Below, piece by piece: positions 44,671-55,617 of a stretch of 64,000 nucleotides of DNA. Position numbers and translations under genes: made by a program. Every line of letters starts with the position of its first letter. Position 1 is the first letter of the stretch. This DNA is from Macrolepiota albuminosa (taxonomy: Eukaryota; Basidiomycota; Agaricomycetes; Agaricales; Agaricaceae): assembly GCA_027475525.1 (NCBI GenBank), contig JAMWFC010000064.1, positions 1 through 64,000 on the forward strand, in the 5' to 3' direction. The notes under the pieces were generated by a model. It did no database searches. It saw nothing but the letters and a program-made list of their open reading frames with translations, and had not been told where the DNA came from.

Positions 44671-47060
44671 CTATGACCTGTCCGATGAGGCCTCCATGAC
44701 TGTGCCTGTCTCTGTCACCATTGACTCCTCCTCCAGTGCGACATTAATCATGGGAGGAGGAGGTGCCAATTTTGTCCTTGGTGGAGTAGTTGACCCCTCG
44801 ACTGCAGGCAAATCTACCACCATAGGCTCAGTAAGCGCGATGTTAATCGCAGTAGGCATGGTGGTGAGCATACTGTGCACCAACATTTGGTTTAGGAGAT
44901 TGACCCAATTTGGGTCCATTCCAATGAGATAGTAGAGGCCATTGGCCTCAGGGTTGACAGGGAGATTGCTCTCCTCTGTGGTGCTTGAACATAAGACGAT
45001 AATGGTCATCTTTGGTCATCTCCTGCCATTCATCCCATTGCAGGATTGTGGAAGGAGTGCCATACGTGGAGAGGTGCTCCATGTGCTCATTGTTGATCTG
45101 CTTGAAGATGTCCATAAACATTGTAGGGGAGTGGAACTGCTGTTTCAGGAAGACCATGCCATAAGTGTAGGCGTGGTCCACCTAGTCCAGCAGAATCCAG
45201 TTGTGTAGAAAGATGTGTAACACATTGTCATTGGAGAAGTTCTGTGCCTGGTCATTGGGCACGTGAACTTGATGAATCTCAAGCTTTGGCCTATGTTGGG
45301 GCTCAAACAGTTGCTCAGAAAACATGGCATCATATGAGGCAATCACCTCTCGATACAGCCCCAGCTGGGCCATGACAAGGGTCATGCACCACACAATCAC
45401 GGGTTTGGCTGCACTGTTAGCACAGAGAGCTCAACACAATGCAAACTCAAAGAGGGTCCACCAGTGCATGCAGTAGGCGTGGTCCACCGCGATGCCCTGA
45501 TAAGTGTTTTCCAGCCTGAGATGACCAAAGACCAGCGCATACTGCACCAGCTGATCCAAATTGAATGGTGTGGCTGGATCTTGAGCGCGCATTACGCACA
45601 GCACCATGGAACCATCTTCTTTTGTGCACAAAAAGCACCCTGGAATGTATCGTCGCTTAACAAGAGCGAGGTCATTAGGGCCCTGCATTGGGTTGATGAG
45701 GTCTTGGTATTGAGGCTCCTTCATCAGGAGCTGCATGGTCCGGTCGTGCAGAGCCTCAACTGTTTGCTGTGCAAACATCTGAAGCTCTGTGATCAACATG
45801 TATGCGACAATTCTGTTGCGACATGGGACGTGGATATTCATGTAATACTTGTAAAGCCAGTCCAGCTCTAACAGAGTGTGGGGAAGACCGCATGGGGCGT
45901 GCTTGTACACAATCGTACCTGGAGTATGGGCACACTGGCCCGAGGCATACTCATATGATGCCGCTCTATTGGCATCATCTCCCATCAGCACCGTATTTGT
46001 AGCATACAAATAGTACATGCAGTGGCTGAGTGCTCCTCTGAAGCACAAGTTCATTCGCTCAATATTGAGCAGCCCCCACACTTTCACCCCCAAGCCATTG
46101 GGGATTCTTCCCAAGAACTCATCCTTGGCCCTATATTTCAGGGCCTGCAACTCCTTGGCGCAGTTTGCCTTTTTTTTTGCAATGTGCTTATTGCACGATA
46201 CTTGTTGGAATTGGTCCGCTGCCGATTCTCCCTCCTCTCCATCCTCCTCCTGCTCTGAGCTTGACTCTCCATAGTTGCTCTTGCTGGACAAGGACACAAC
46301 TGGCGCTTTGCCTTTTCCAGGCATGGGTTTCCCTCTCAAGGTTGCCACCAGCTCATCATATTGTTCCGGTGTGCAGGAGTCTGGGATCAAGACAACCACA
46401 GGGTACTGTTCTGGCAGGGCCAGTACAAACACTGGCAGCATGAAAAGCATCTGGACTTCTCCCGCTTGTGCAGGAATGCCAGCAGGGAAGGCTATGACCT
46501 CCAATTTGGAGGCATTGAGAGGCGACTTGCAGCCATGACGCTGATGAGATGGCCCCGACTTTGCTGGGGCAGACAAACAGGTTGTGGCTGAGCCACCGGA
46601 GGGGCAGGCACATTTTGTGCCAGAGTTCTCCCTTCTGACTCAGCACATGACATACTAAGAGTTGGCGCCTGAGGCACCATGGTAACAGTTTTGGACCCCA
46701 TAAGTAGGGCTCAAGATGATGTGGGTTCCCGCTGACCCAAGGACAGGTCAGCCAGAGGCTCACTGACAACAGTCAATAACTCTGACAGGGCCTGAGGAGC
46801 CACAGCAAGTAGCCATAAAGACAAAGCAACAGGCTGAGCAGGCTGCTCAGGGTGTGCAAATTGCATGGCCGATGGTATCCTAGCCTGTGGAGGTTTGACT
46901 GGTCAACTAGGCTGATATTTGGCCCTCTTGACCTTGGCGGTCAGTTCCTCAAATGTAGAAACTTTGCGCTTAGACACATGTTCAATCTGTTCCAGCGCTG
47001 CGATGCACTGCCTTCTCATCAGCTTGATCTGGTCAAGCAATCCCTCCATCACCATCACGG
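44671..47060 (-). pseudogene. Extra ORF of the gypsy element, main part (unknown function)
   Basis: It lies downstream of integrase and chromodomain, in the same orientation, inside the LTRs. The longest open part (45,431-46,576, 381 codons) includes an acidic stretch (SSSEQEEDGEEGESAADQ), a basic helix (NKHIAKKKANCAKELQALKY), NGLGVKVWGLLNIERMNLCF, GLPHTLLELDWLYKYYM, NRIVAYMLITELQMFAQQ and GPNDLALVKRRYIPG. The tail continues through stops (HAYTYGMVFLKQQF, LSTYGTPSTILQWDEWQEM). Upstream, 46,492-46,701 reads MVPQAPTLSMSCAESEG and may be the true start. No signal peptide or membrane segment is seen, so it is not an envelope-type protein. I recall similar uncharacterised multi-copy proteins in ectomycorrhizal agaricomycetes. 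Confidence 0.75.
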
Positions 47061-48135
47061 TGATGACGCCCAAATTGCGCTAAGGTGCACTATCACTAGT
47101 ACAGCTACTTAGTCAATATAGCTTTGGACGCGCTAAGTATGGGAGAGAGTCCTGGACAGGTCCCAGAGAACGCACAGTAGGCAAGAGGTTGGTGGTAAGG
47201 AAAAGGGGTGATTGGCGCTTATTTAAGACCCAAAAATGCGGCAAGAGTATGCTAAAAATCACCAATGAAAGGTGCTAAGAGGCGCGGGAAAGAGTCGCCA
47301 AGGAAAGGCGCTAAGGAGCGCGGGAGAGAGTCGCCAAGGAAAGGCGCTAAGGAGCACGAGAGAGAGTCGCCAAGGAAAGGCGCTAAGGAGCGCGAGAGAG
47401 AGTCGCCAAGGAAAGGCGCTAAGAGACACTGTAAAGGGGTCACTAAGAGGCGCTAAGTGTTAGCACCTAAAAGAGATGATAAAATGACGAGATTGCTTAG
47501 CAGATCTAAGCGCAAATGCCTTGCCGTAGTTGCAAGACACTAAGAGATTGCAGACAGAAAGGGTGAGAGAGAACTAAAGCAGAGTCCCCTTGCCGACACG
47601 GTCAACAAAAAGGTAGTCTGTTGCGTAGGGTGACCAAAATGTTGGGATACAATCCCTACTGCCAAATTGATTGAGTACTACTAACAAAAAGTAAGTATTT
47701 ATATGTAAGTAAATGCCCTGAATTAAACTATATGGTGAAAAAGGTCCACAATCATGCTGTCGTTCTGAGTCGGCAAGAAGCTAAGCGACGTCAGGTGCTA
47801 AGGTGAAACTCCAAGCTGCCTGTCATAAAATACTTCATCATTCCTGCTGCCACCGGCTAAGAGCATCATGGGTGCCAAGTGTCTGTGTCCGTGTACGGCC
47901 CTGAAGGGTGAGTGGCAAGGTGCGGCAAGGTGTCAAGAGGAGTGCTAAGAATAGATGGTGCCATAAAGAGTGGTCCTGGAGTAATTAGAGGCTCCAGCTG
48001 CGAGTTATTAACATAAAAATATGCAAAAATTAGCCTCTGGAGCGCTAAGACGTGCCGCTCCTGGTGGTCCCAGTGTGCCAATGTGAGGTGCTTGTGTTGG
48101 TGCTATCTGTGGTCATCTATAATGGGAGCTCATCA
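47061..48135 (-). repeat. TR-GAG 3' LTR with 36-bp minisatellite
   Basis: It contains four tandem 36-bp units (gtcgccaaggaaaggcgcta..., starting 47,294, 47,330, 47,366 and 47,402). About thirty copies of short motifs of the form (G)CTAAG or G(G/C)CAAG are spread over its length. Confidence 0.92.
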
Positions 48136-48528
48136 TCTCCCCCCAACTGAAATCCTGACTGTCCTCAGTCACTTTTCCAGAGAGTCGCTAATCTGAAAGT
48201 CGGTAAGAGAATGCATAGTCGGCAAGGAGGAGATGGAGGTGCCAAGGTATGCTGGGTGCTGGCGATGTCGGCAATGTATGGTGCGCTAAAAACATTAGAA
48301 ACTCGGCAGCCAGAATATGAAACGAGTGACGAATCAATGAAAAATATAACAAAGTGTGCAAAAATGACGAATAACTCAAGGGTCAAGTAGGTAACAAAAT
48401 GGTAGTGATCTTGGTGACAATTTTTAGTATAGGTAGTGACAAAGATTGTCTATGAATGTAGAGTAAGAAAGCTAACAAAAGGTGATTCAAGAAAGGCGAC
48501 TTAGCAAAGTATTGATGTTTTTGTACTT

Positions 48529-50625
48529 TTAGCCATTTTCTGAAATAACGTCGGCAAGTGCAGGTACTAGCACCTTATTGGGGGTCCTTAGCGGTCCTTC
48601 AGAAGCTTTATGATCACTAAGAGTAGTGCTGCAAGGGCCAGTAGAGGAACTATTGAGGCAACAAGTTGAAACGTCGCCAGTAACTGCCAGTTCGGGAAGG
48701 TCATGGTAGTGCTGATTATTGTCCAAGCTGGAAGCGCCAAAGGTAGCGCTAATGGTGGCGCCTTTATCCTCAGAAGGCGCTAAGACAGTGCCTGTTGGTG
48801 CGCTTGCGCTAGGAGCTATCCTGCAGAGGTCTCCAACTGTTGCCGTGACTTGCGTTGCTGTAGTATAATCAATAACTTGAGTTCCTACCTCAAATATTTG
48901 CAACGTCGCCAAGGAGTCTACTCCATACTGCTTCTGAGGAGCGCCAAGAGCTGGCGCTAAGGGCTGGAAGTCGCTAGTGGGCAGATTATTGTGTGCTGGC
49001 ATGGTAGGTGGTGCTAACGTTATGGTGCGAGAGTTGACATTGGAAAGGACTGAGTCTTCACAGGAGGCGCTAAGAGACTCTGGGGAGGCGCTAGGCAAGG
49101 CTAGGGAGGTGCTAGGCGGTGCGGCAAGATCTGGTGGAGCGCTAGGGGGTAAACTGGTGGATTCAAGAGGTGCGCTAGGGGAAACACTGAAGCTGTTCTC
49201 AATAACAACAAGATTGACGGCAATGTTGGGAACTTCAGATTGAGCATTCACAGGAGCGGCAAGGGAGGCGCTAGGAGGCATTGAAGAGGCGCTAAGCATT
49301 GCTGGATGAGTGCTAGGTGGTGCGCTAAGGGGTACGGCAGTGGCAGCCTCGGCAAGAGCTAAGTTAACGTTAGAGGTGTTCTGAGGCTTGGATTGAAAAA
49401 CCATGGATTGCGTCGCCAGTGGCACCCTAAATTCAGCGCTAAGGCTGGCGCTGGACGCGCTAGAAGTGGCGCTAAGTGTTGGCAAAGGGGCGCTAAGGGT
49501 CTGAGTAGTTTTTGGTGCGGCAATTCCTCGTAACTTTGCCAGTTCCTGCTCTATTTGCACAATACGTTCCTGCCGTGCTAGTTCCCTAAACTCCTGCTGA
49601 GGGGGTTCCTTGGCGTCCTGATCATGCCCAAAATAGTAAATTTCCTCTATATGTTCTTCCGACTGGGGCTGGTAACTTGCCAATTCAGCGGCAAGCCTAT
49701 TTTCGATTGGTGACATGGCAGCGGCAAAGGCAGCATTAACTCGAGTTTCCAGGTCTTTATAATCATCAGAGGCGCTAACACTTAGCGCTTGGATTACCGT
49801 GGGAGCGCTAGAAAAACCCTCAGAATGAGCGCTAAGAGGCTCAGAGGTGCTAAGGGAATAGGAGGTGCTAAGGGGACTGAGAGTGTTGGCACTAGTGGTG
49901 GTACCGGCAAGTACCCATTTTCCTGCTTTAAAAACCTGATCAATGTCATAGAACTCGTCGGGATGGTGTGTCGGCATGAGAATCTCTAGGCGACGTGCCA
50001 TTTTTGTCCATAAGGAGGTTGGAATACCTTGCTGAAATAAGCGACGCTCTTCATTTATGTGAAGTTTGCCATGTTGCTGGAGCCATTTAGAGATGCGCTG
50101 GAAGTCACGGTAATAGGTAGAAAATGTGCCAAGAGTGTGCAGGCTAGTGGCAAAGGTGTCTTGCACTAGCTGCTGGAGGTCGCTAAGCCTGTAACGGGCA
50201 GATTCTTCTGCACCAGGATATAAATTGATTACTGCTGTTTTCCAATCTTGATAGCTATGTTGGCGAGGTGCTAAGGGAACTGGGGGGGTGGCAAGCGCAG
50301 GCTCTAAGGTGATGAATTCTGGTAAACCTGTCCAAGATTCTGCCGTGTCATAGGAGACATAACGGATAGCGTAATCCTTCCTTTGGGCAAAGTCGGTAAT
50401 ACCACAATCCTGGAAAAGGAGCTCTAGTTCTTGGAAGTACTGTGGTAACTCGCGTGGTTTGGTTTCATCCCATTTAGGTGCAGCAAAGTGATTTCGAAAG
50501 GGCATATGAAGGGGTGGTGCTTGGCTCATAGTGGGAGTGGCAAGGGAATTAATAGAGTTGGCAAGGGACCACGGCAAGTGGCAAGCGTATATCAGAAATA
50601 ATCGTCTACAGTTGGCTAGTGGCAA
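48529..50625 (-). CDS. Gag-like protein of the TR-GAG element (intact frame)
   Basis: A 698-codon open frame. The true start is probably the ATG that opens MSQAPPLHMPFRNHFAAPKW, about 32 codons in, because this begins the conserved Gag pattern of agaricomycete gypsy elements (FRN..APKWDETKPRELPQYFQELELLF, about residues 40-70). A helical capsid-like part follows (ITDFAQRKDYAIRYV, SYQDWKTAVINLYPGAEES, FQRISKWLQQHGKL). The C-terminal 400 residues are low-complexity S/A/P/L with repeated LSA and PPS. No CCHC knuckle is visible. It presumably forms particles and packages the element RNA. Intact, unlike every other element gene in the window. Confidence 0.85.
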   Translation of the reverse strand: MPLANCRRLFLIYACHLPWSLANSINSLATPTMSQAPPLHMPFRNHFAAPKWDETKPRELPQYFQELELLFQDCGITDFAQRKDYAIRYVSYDTAESWTGLPEFITLEPALATPPVPLAPRQHSYQDWKTAVINLYPGAEESARYRLSDLQQLVQDTFATSLHTLGTFSTYYRDFQRISKWLQQHGKLHINEERRLFQQGIPTSLWTKMARRLEILMPTHHPDEFYDIDQVFKAGKWVLAGTTTSANTLSPLSTSYSLSTSEPLSAHSEGFSSAPTVIQALSVSASDDYKDLETRVNAAFAAAMSPIENRLAAELASYQPQSEEHIEEIYYFGHDQDAKEPPQQEFRELARQERIVQIEQELAKLRGIAAPKTTQTLSAPLPTLSATSSASSASLSAEFRVPLATQSMVFQSKPQNTSNVNLALAEAATAVPLSAPPSTHPAMLSASSMPPSASLAAPVNAQSEVPNIAVNLVVIENSFSVSPSAPLESTSLPPSAPPDLAAPPSTSLALPSASPESLSASCEDSVLSNVNSRTITLAPPTMPAHNNLPTSDFQPLAPALGAPQKQYGVDSLATLQIFEVGTQVIDYTTATQVTATVGDLCRIAPSASAPTGTVLAPSEDKGATISATFGASSLDNNQHYHDLPELAVTGDVSTCCLNSSSTGPCSTTLSDHKASEGPLRTPNKVLVPALADVISENG

Positions 50626-50731
50626 GCGTCTTGTAGTTTCTGACTGTAAGGGGAGTGCGGCAAGGCACTGGAAAAATGAGGTAAGATTGCCTTTTAAAGG
50701 TGGGTTTCTGGCGGAATGCTGCCCTAGAGAA

Positions 50732-50752
50732 CCCTCGCGGTGGGCTCCAATT
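50732..50752 (-). promoter_or_regulatory. TR-GAG primer binding site
   Basis: Directly after the 5' LTR on the minus strand lies AATTGGAGCCCACCGCGAGG. Its TGG start would pair with a tRNA 3' CCA end. The tRNA is not identified. Confidence 0.6.
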
Positions 50753-51827
50753 TGATGACGCCCAAATTGCGCTAAGGTGCACTATCACTAGTACAGCTAC
50801 TTAGTCAATATAGCTTTGGACGCGCTAAGTATGGGAGAGAGTCCTGGACAGGTCCCAGAGAACGCACAGTAGGCAAGAGGTTGGTGGTAAGGAAAAGGGG
50901 TGATTGGCGCTTATTTAAGACCCAAAAATGCGGCAAGAGTATGCTAAAAATCACCAATGAAAGGTGCTAAGAGGCGCGGGAAAGAGTCGCCAAGGAAAGG
51001 CGCTAAGGAGCGCGGGAGAGAGTCGCCAAGGAAAGGCGCTAAGGAGCACGAGAGAGAGTCGCCAAGGAAAGGCGCTAAGGAGCGCGAGAGAGAGTCGCCA
51101 AGGAAAGGCGCTAAGAGACACTGTAAAGGGGTCACTAAGAGGCGCTAAGTGTTAGCACCTAAAAGAGATGATAAAATGACGAGATTGCTTAGCAGATCTA
51201 AGCGCAAATGCCTTGCCGTAGTTGCAAGACACTAAGAGATTGCAGACAGAAAGGGTGAGAGAGAACTAAAGCAGAGTCCCCTTGCCGACACGGTCAACAA
51301 AAAGGTAGTCTGTTGCGTAGGGTGACCAAAATGTTGGGATACAATCCCTACTGCCAAATTGATTGAGTACTACTAACAAAAAGTAAGTATTTATATGTAA
51401 GTAAATGCCCTGAATTAAACTATATGGTGAAAAAGGTCCACAATCATGCTGTCGTTCTGAGTCGGCAAGAAGCTAAGCGACGTCAGGTGCTAAGGTGAAA
51501 CTCCAAGCTGCCTGTCATAAAATACTTCATCATTCCTGCTGCCACCGGCTAAGAGCATCATGGGTGCCAAGTGTCTGTGTCCGTGTACGGCCCTGAAGGG
51601 TGAGTGGCAAGGTGCGGCAAGGTGTCAAGAGGAGTGCTAAGAATAGATGGTGCCATAAAGAGTGGTCCTGGAGTAATTAGAGGCTCCAGCTGCGAGTTAT
51701 TAACATAAAAATATGCAAAAATTAGCCTCTGGAGCGCTAAGACGTGCCGCTCCTGGTGGTCCCAGTGTGCCAATGTGAGGTGCTTGTGTTGGTGCTATCT
51801 GTGGTCATCTATAATGGGAGCTCATCA
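50753..51827 (-). repeat. TR-GAG 5' LTR
   Basis: Same length and, as far as I can see, same sequence as the 3' LTR, including the 36-bp minisatellite (50,986-51,129). Confidence 0.92.
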
Positions 51828-52183
51828 ACGGCCAGACTGTCCTGCAGGAAGGATGCAGTTGCAGGTACCGGCTGTCCTGCTGCTTCCAATCTGCTCAGGA
51901 GTGCATTTGGCACTGCTAACTCCTGCACTTGTGGCACAGGCTTCATATACAGTTCTACCATGGGCCAATGCGCCCACAGTATGGATGGCAGTCCCGTCAC
52001 CGCACCTGCATATGTTGGAATCAACACATGTGAGCGTGCTGGTGATACCTGATAGTAGCACTCTGAGCACATGCTGTCCTCTGGGCGCTCATAGCGCCCC
52101 TCATCATTGACCTCCATCTCTTGCGAGTAGAGGGGGGTCTGGTAGAGAAGCGGTTCTTTGTGGCCTGGATAGGCCATGCCCAT
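51828..52183 (-). pseudogene. Extra ORF of the gypsy element, 5' part
   Basis: It starts MGMAYPGHKEPLLYQTPLYS and contains a Cys pair (SMCSECYY). It runs into the TR-GAG insertion after LQDSLAV. Removing the insert and one acgg joins it in frame to MVMEGLLDQIKLMRRQCIAA (a predicted coiled coil) at 47,060. The join ends at a stop (AKYQPS) near 46,900, upstream of the main part, so there may be two extra ORFs or one with a decayed stop. Confidence 0.65.
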
Positions 52184-52477
52184 GGGATGGTGTTGGCCTG
52201 CTACCGGATACGGCAGCTGCCCCTGGTAGTCTCACATTTGTATATTTGGAGGTCTACCCCCACTACTAGAGCATTGCAGGCTCTGATTACTTTTTTGTAG
52301 CCCCCAATAGACTATTGCAAACAACATGCTAGCGATGTGTATTGGGACTTAGGAGGAGAAAAGAAGAAAAAAATCTCCTAACTCCACCAGTGGTGTAAAC
52401 AACTACAAATAACTGCCACCCAGTCTTTCACCGGCCATCAAAGTGGACTTCATTCACATTTCACCATCAAATGCGTG

Positions 52478-52665
52478 TTATGCATGTTTTGCTAGCTGTT
52501 GAGGGTGTTTCATGCCTTGCAGCTCTAGGTACCTATCCATTGCTGCAAGATCTTTGCAGTTCACTAGCGGTTCCCAGGTAGTATCACCTAAGCTCCACCT
52601 TACCTCAAATTCAAGGTTTCTCCCTATCCACCTATGACCTATGAGGTCATCTACAAACTATCCCT
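52478..52665 (-). pseudogene. Chromodomain-like tail of gypsy Pol
   Basis: GHRWIGRNLEFEVRWSLGDT then WEPLVNCKDLAAMDRYLEL has the V-W...TWEP chromodomain pattern and ends at a TAA at 52,478. It lies between the integrase C terminus and the extra ORF, and separates Pol from the extra coding region. Confidence 0.6.
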
Positions 52666-52738
52666 GGTCATCACCAGTTCCAAAGTCATACAGTTCTAAG
52701 GTAGCATGATTAGAGAAGAGTGCATCACTATTGGCCAA

Positions 52739-54004
52739 TTATGGTTGCAACAGCAACACATGGAACTTAGGGACTATCCTGCATGCTTGCAGCACATGGG
52801 GCAATTCAAGCACGTAGTTAGACATGCTCGGCTCAGCTGCAATGACCCTATATGGTCCAATCCACTTCGGACACAGCTTACTCGCTCTACCTTTTGGCAA
52901 GTTCAAGTTCTTGGTCAAGAGGTACACTAGGTTCCCTTTCTTGATGTCTGGATCATCATGTCTGCAATTATTTGCATGTTTTGTCTGCCATATATGCGAT
53001 TCTATGATTGCATCATGGGCATCTGCCAAGTTCCTTAGTGCATTGCACACAAACTGCTTCACTCCCACATGAATAGCTTCATCAGTGCGAAGTTCACAAA
53101 TCATGGATGGCATATAGCCATTATTGAGTTCAAAGGGTGAGTACCCTGTAGTTTCAGATATGCTCGCATTTATTACAAATTCAATGAGTGGACATCTATC
53201 CACCCAGTCCTTCTGATTAGGATGTACGAATGCTCACAATATTTCTATTTGCTTGTTCTGTCTGGCCATCCATTTGCAGATAAAACAACGTCGACATGAG
53301 CAACTTTGCTCCAAGCAGCTTGTGCAGCTCCTTCCACCATTTGGAAGTGAACTTAGCATCTCGATCGCTTACAATCAAACTTGGCAATCCATGAAGGTGC
53401 ACTATCTCCTTGAGATAGATCCCAAGACAATTCCGATGCTGTCATGGTGGTCCTCACCAAAATGAGATGGACCATACTGGTCATTCTGCAGATCACTACC
53501 CAGAGGTAGTTAAAACCCTTTGACTCGGGAAATAGGCCTATAAAGTCACTGTTGACATAGCTCACATGTCAAGCAGAATTGGCTCATTTTTTTGGCCATT
53601 TGTGGCCACCAGTACCAGCATCGCACATAGTCCAGTGTTTTCTGAGTTCTGAAGTGGCCCACTACTCTGTAGGCCTGGTCCAGGATAGTTGTGATCAACA
53701 ACCTCTCTCGGAGAATGCAGATGATGTTGGACCCAGTGGGTCTGGTAAGATAGACGAGCTGCTGCTCTACCTTGAAGTGTGGATGCACTTGGATATTGTT
53801 CAGAATCTCTAAGAAGAGATTGTCATCCTTGTATCCTTGCTGGATATGTGCACAAAATTGCGCATTGCCCAGGTCAATTGGCACGGGGTGATGGTCATGT
53901 GAGTCCAATGCCTGCTGGAGAGTCATTTCTGCACCACTAGAGCACACCTCCTGCCCCCTTTCTTTGCCTGGCTGGGGACTCTCATAATCCACCAGCACCT
54001 GCAC
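52739..54004 (-). pseudogene. Gypsy integrase (decayed)
   Basis: Zinc domain: GHFRTQKTLDYVRCWYWWPQM followed by CLTCELCQQ. Core: SDFIGLFPESKGFNYLWVV, IVSDRDAKFTSKWWKEL, and the Glu region MDGQTEQANRNI. C-terminal: YSPFELNNGYMP, KGNLVYLLTKNLNLPKGR and KWIGPYRVIAAEP (GPY/F-like). The pieces are spread over several frames. Confidence 0.9.
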
Positions 54005-54022
54005 CTTGATATTGCGAGCTTC

Positions 54023-55198
54023 TCACTGTTCTTGCAGTCGCTTGCTGCAACGTGATTTCTGAGCTTGCATGGCATGTAGCTCAACTATATGTTCCTTGAT
54101 TTCATGGAACCTATGCAGGGGCAAGTCCTTGCCCTCCAGGTCAATGCGTTTGTCTACCTGCACATAGTTGTGCATGTCATGGACATCATCTCGAGTATCA
54201 CTCTCAAAATATTGAGACAAGCAGTCCGCCACCTTGTTCAATTCATCTTTTACATAGGTGATGTTGAACTGATATTGCGACATGTAGTTGATCTAGCGAC
54301 ATTGTCGCAGTGATAGATGCACTTGGGTCTTAAAAAACTTGAGTGCCTTGTGATCTGTCATGATATGGATCTTATACTCCATCAGCTTATCCTCCCACTT
54401 TAGAAGGGCTTCCAGGATAGCAAGTGTTTCCAACTCATGAACAGCATAGTTCTGCTGTGCAGCAGTGAACTTACGGGACATAAATCCCGCTGGTCAGCAA
54501 GTTTGCCACATTTTATCTTAGCCAAACATGGCCCCAACTCTGGTCTTTGATGCATCACATATGAGCCAAATGGGCTTGTCAATGCATGGATCAATTGGCC
54601 AGATCACTGGCATTTTTGTGCAAATGCGCTTAATCATCTCGAAACACTGCTGATGCAGCAGTCTCCAGTGAAAAGGGGACCCATTCTGGGTCATGGCCAT
54701 CAGTGGCCCAGTGTATGCCGTAATATCTGGCAAAAAGTTACCAATATAGTTTACAAGTCCAACAAAACGCTGGATATCATTATACATGCATGGAGTATGC
54801 CACTTTCAAATTTGGTCAAGTTTATCCATGTCCAGATAAATCCCCTTCTCATCAATGACATGACCAAGACAGTCTATACTAGATGCATACAATTCGCACT
54901 TCTTCCATTTGAGGTAGAGACTAGCCTTACATAGTTGTTTGAATACGACTTGTAGGTGCTGCTCATGCTCCTCGATAGAATCAGAAAAGATGAATATATT
55001 GTCTAAATAGACATGCATAAACTTTCCAATTACGTCTCGGAAGATGGAAGTCATTAACCTCTGGAATTCACGTATGGCTTCCTGATCTGGAAGAGGTGTC
55101 ACATCTTTGACTGTATTATCATTGTGCTGTTGCGCATCCAGTGCAGTTTGTAACATCCCATCCTTCTTGGGAATACACAGTAATGGTGCAGCTTGCAC
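54023..55198 (-). pseudogene. Gypsy RT/RNase H with deletion and altered active site
   Basis: RT reads CIPKKDGMLQTALDAQQHND and TVKDVTPLPDQ, then jumps directly to EFQRLMTSIFRDVIG. The palm motif between them (about 80 residues with the first catalytic Asp) is deleted. The active-site box is YLDNIFIFS instead of YLDDIFIFS. RNase H follows (DKPIWLICDASKTRVGAMFG, HELETLAILEALLKWED, TDHKALKFF). The copy cannot reverse transcribe by itself. Confidence 0.88.
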
Positions 55199-55617
55199 TG
55201 CTGGTCATGGTTCCCACCACTTTGTGTTTATGTATCTGTTCATCTTTTCATGAAGCTGATCCTATAGTGCTCATAGACAGCGAGGCAAATAGTACTTGTA
55301 CTGCTTATTATTGTCAATGAGATTAATCTCATAATTAACCTCCCGCCAGAGAGGAAGTTCTTCCTTTGTTCTATTAACAATATCAGCAAACTCATGTTGC
55401 CATTGCTAGTGCAATTGAGGAATATCTTCCTCAGTAAGGCTCACTGCCTTGCCTTTCCCTTTTGATACGTGTGCTATTCGCAGCTGAACCTTTGGTTCAA
55501 ATCACTCTCATAAAGCACATATATGCTCTTCTGTGAGATCCTCCAGATTTAACCTTATGACTAGTTGCCTCCTTGCCACTCTTGTTGTAGTTGACAACAA
55601 TTGCACACTTCTCGCCT
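55199..55617 (-). other. Gypsy Pol, decayed segment between protease and RT
   Basis: Lies inside the element. Only fragments such as HELREKMNRYIN-like pieces can be read, with many stops. Confidence 0.4.

Larger units (their letters stand above)
47061..51827 (-). mobile_element. TR-GAG type LTR element, recent insertion
   Basis: The LTRs at 47,061-48,135 and 50,753-51,827 are both 1,075 bp and appear identical on inspection. The sense ends are TGATGAGC...GGCGTCATCA, and the 4-bp target duplication acgg flanks it. On the minus strand a primer site TGGAGCCCACCG follows the 5' LTR, and a purine tract GGGGGGAGA precedes the 3' LTR. The interior (2.6 kb) encodes only a Gag-like protein, with no protease, RT or integrase, so it must be mobilised in trans. 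CpG content is normal, unlike its surroundings, in line with a young age. Confidence 0.92.

Noticed and set aside
44671..47060. Extra ORF read as a retroviral envelope gene because of its position
   Set aside because: No signal peptide, furin-like site or membrane segment can be seen, and the protein is hydrophilic with acidic and basic stretches.
47252..47463. Open frames encoding repetitive SPRKGAKER and LAPFLGDS peptides in the LTR
   Set aside because: They come from the 36-bp minisatellite being open in several frames on both strands and recur identically in the other LTR. No start context or family support.
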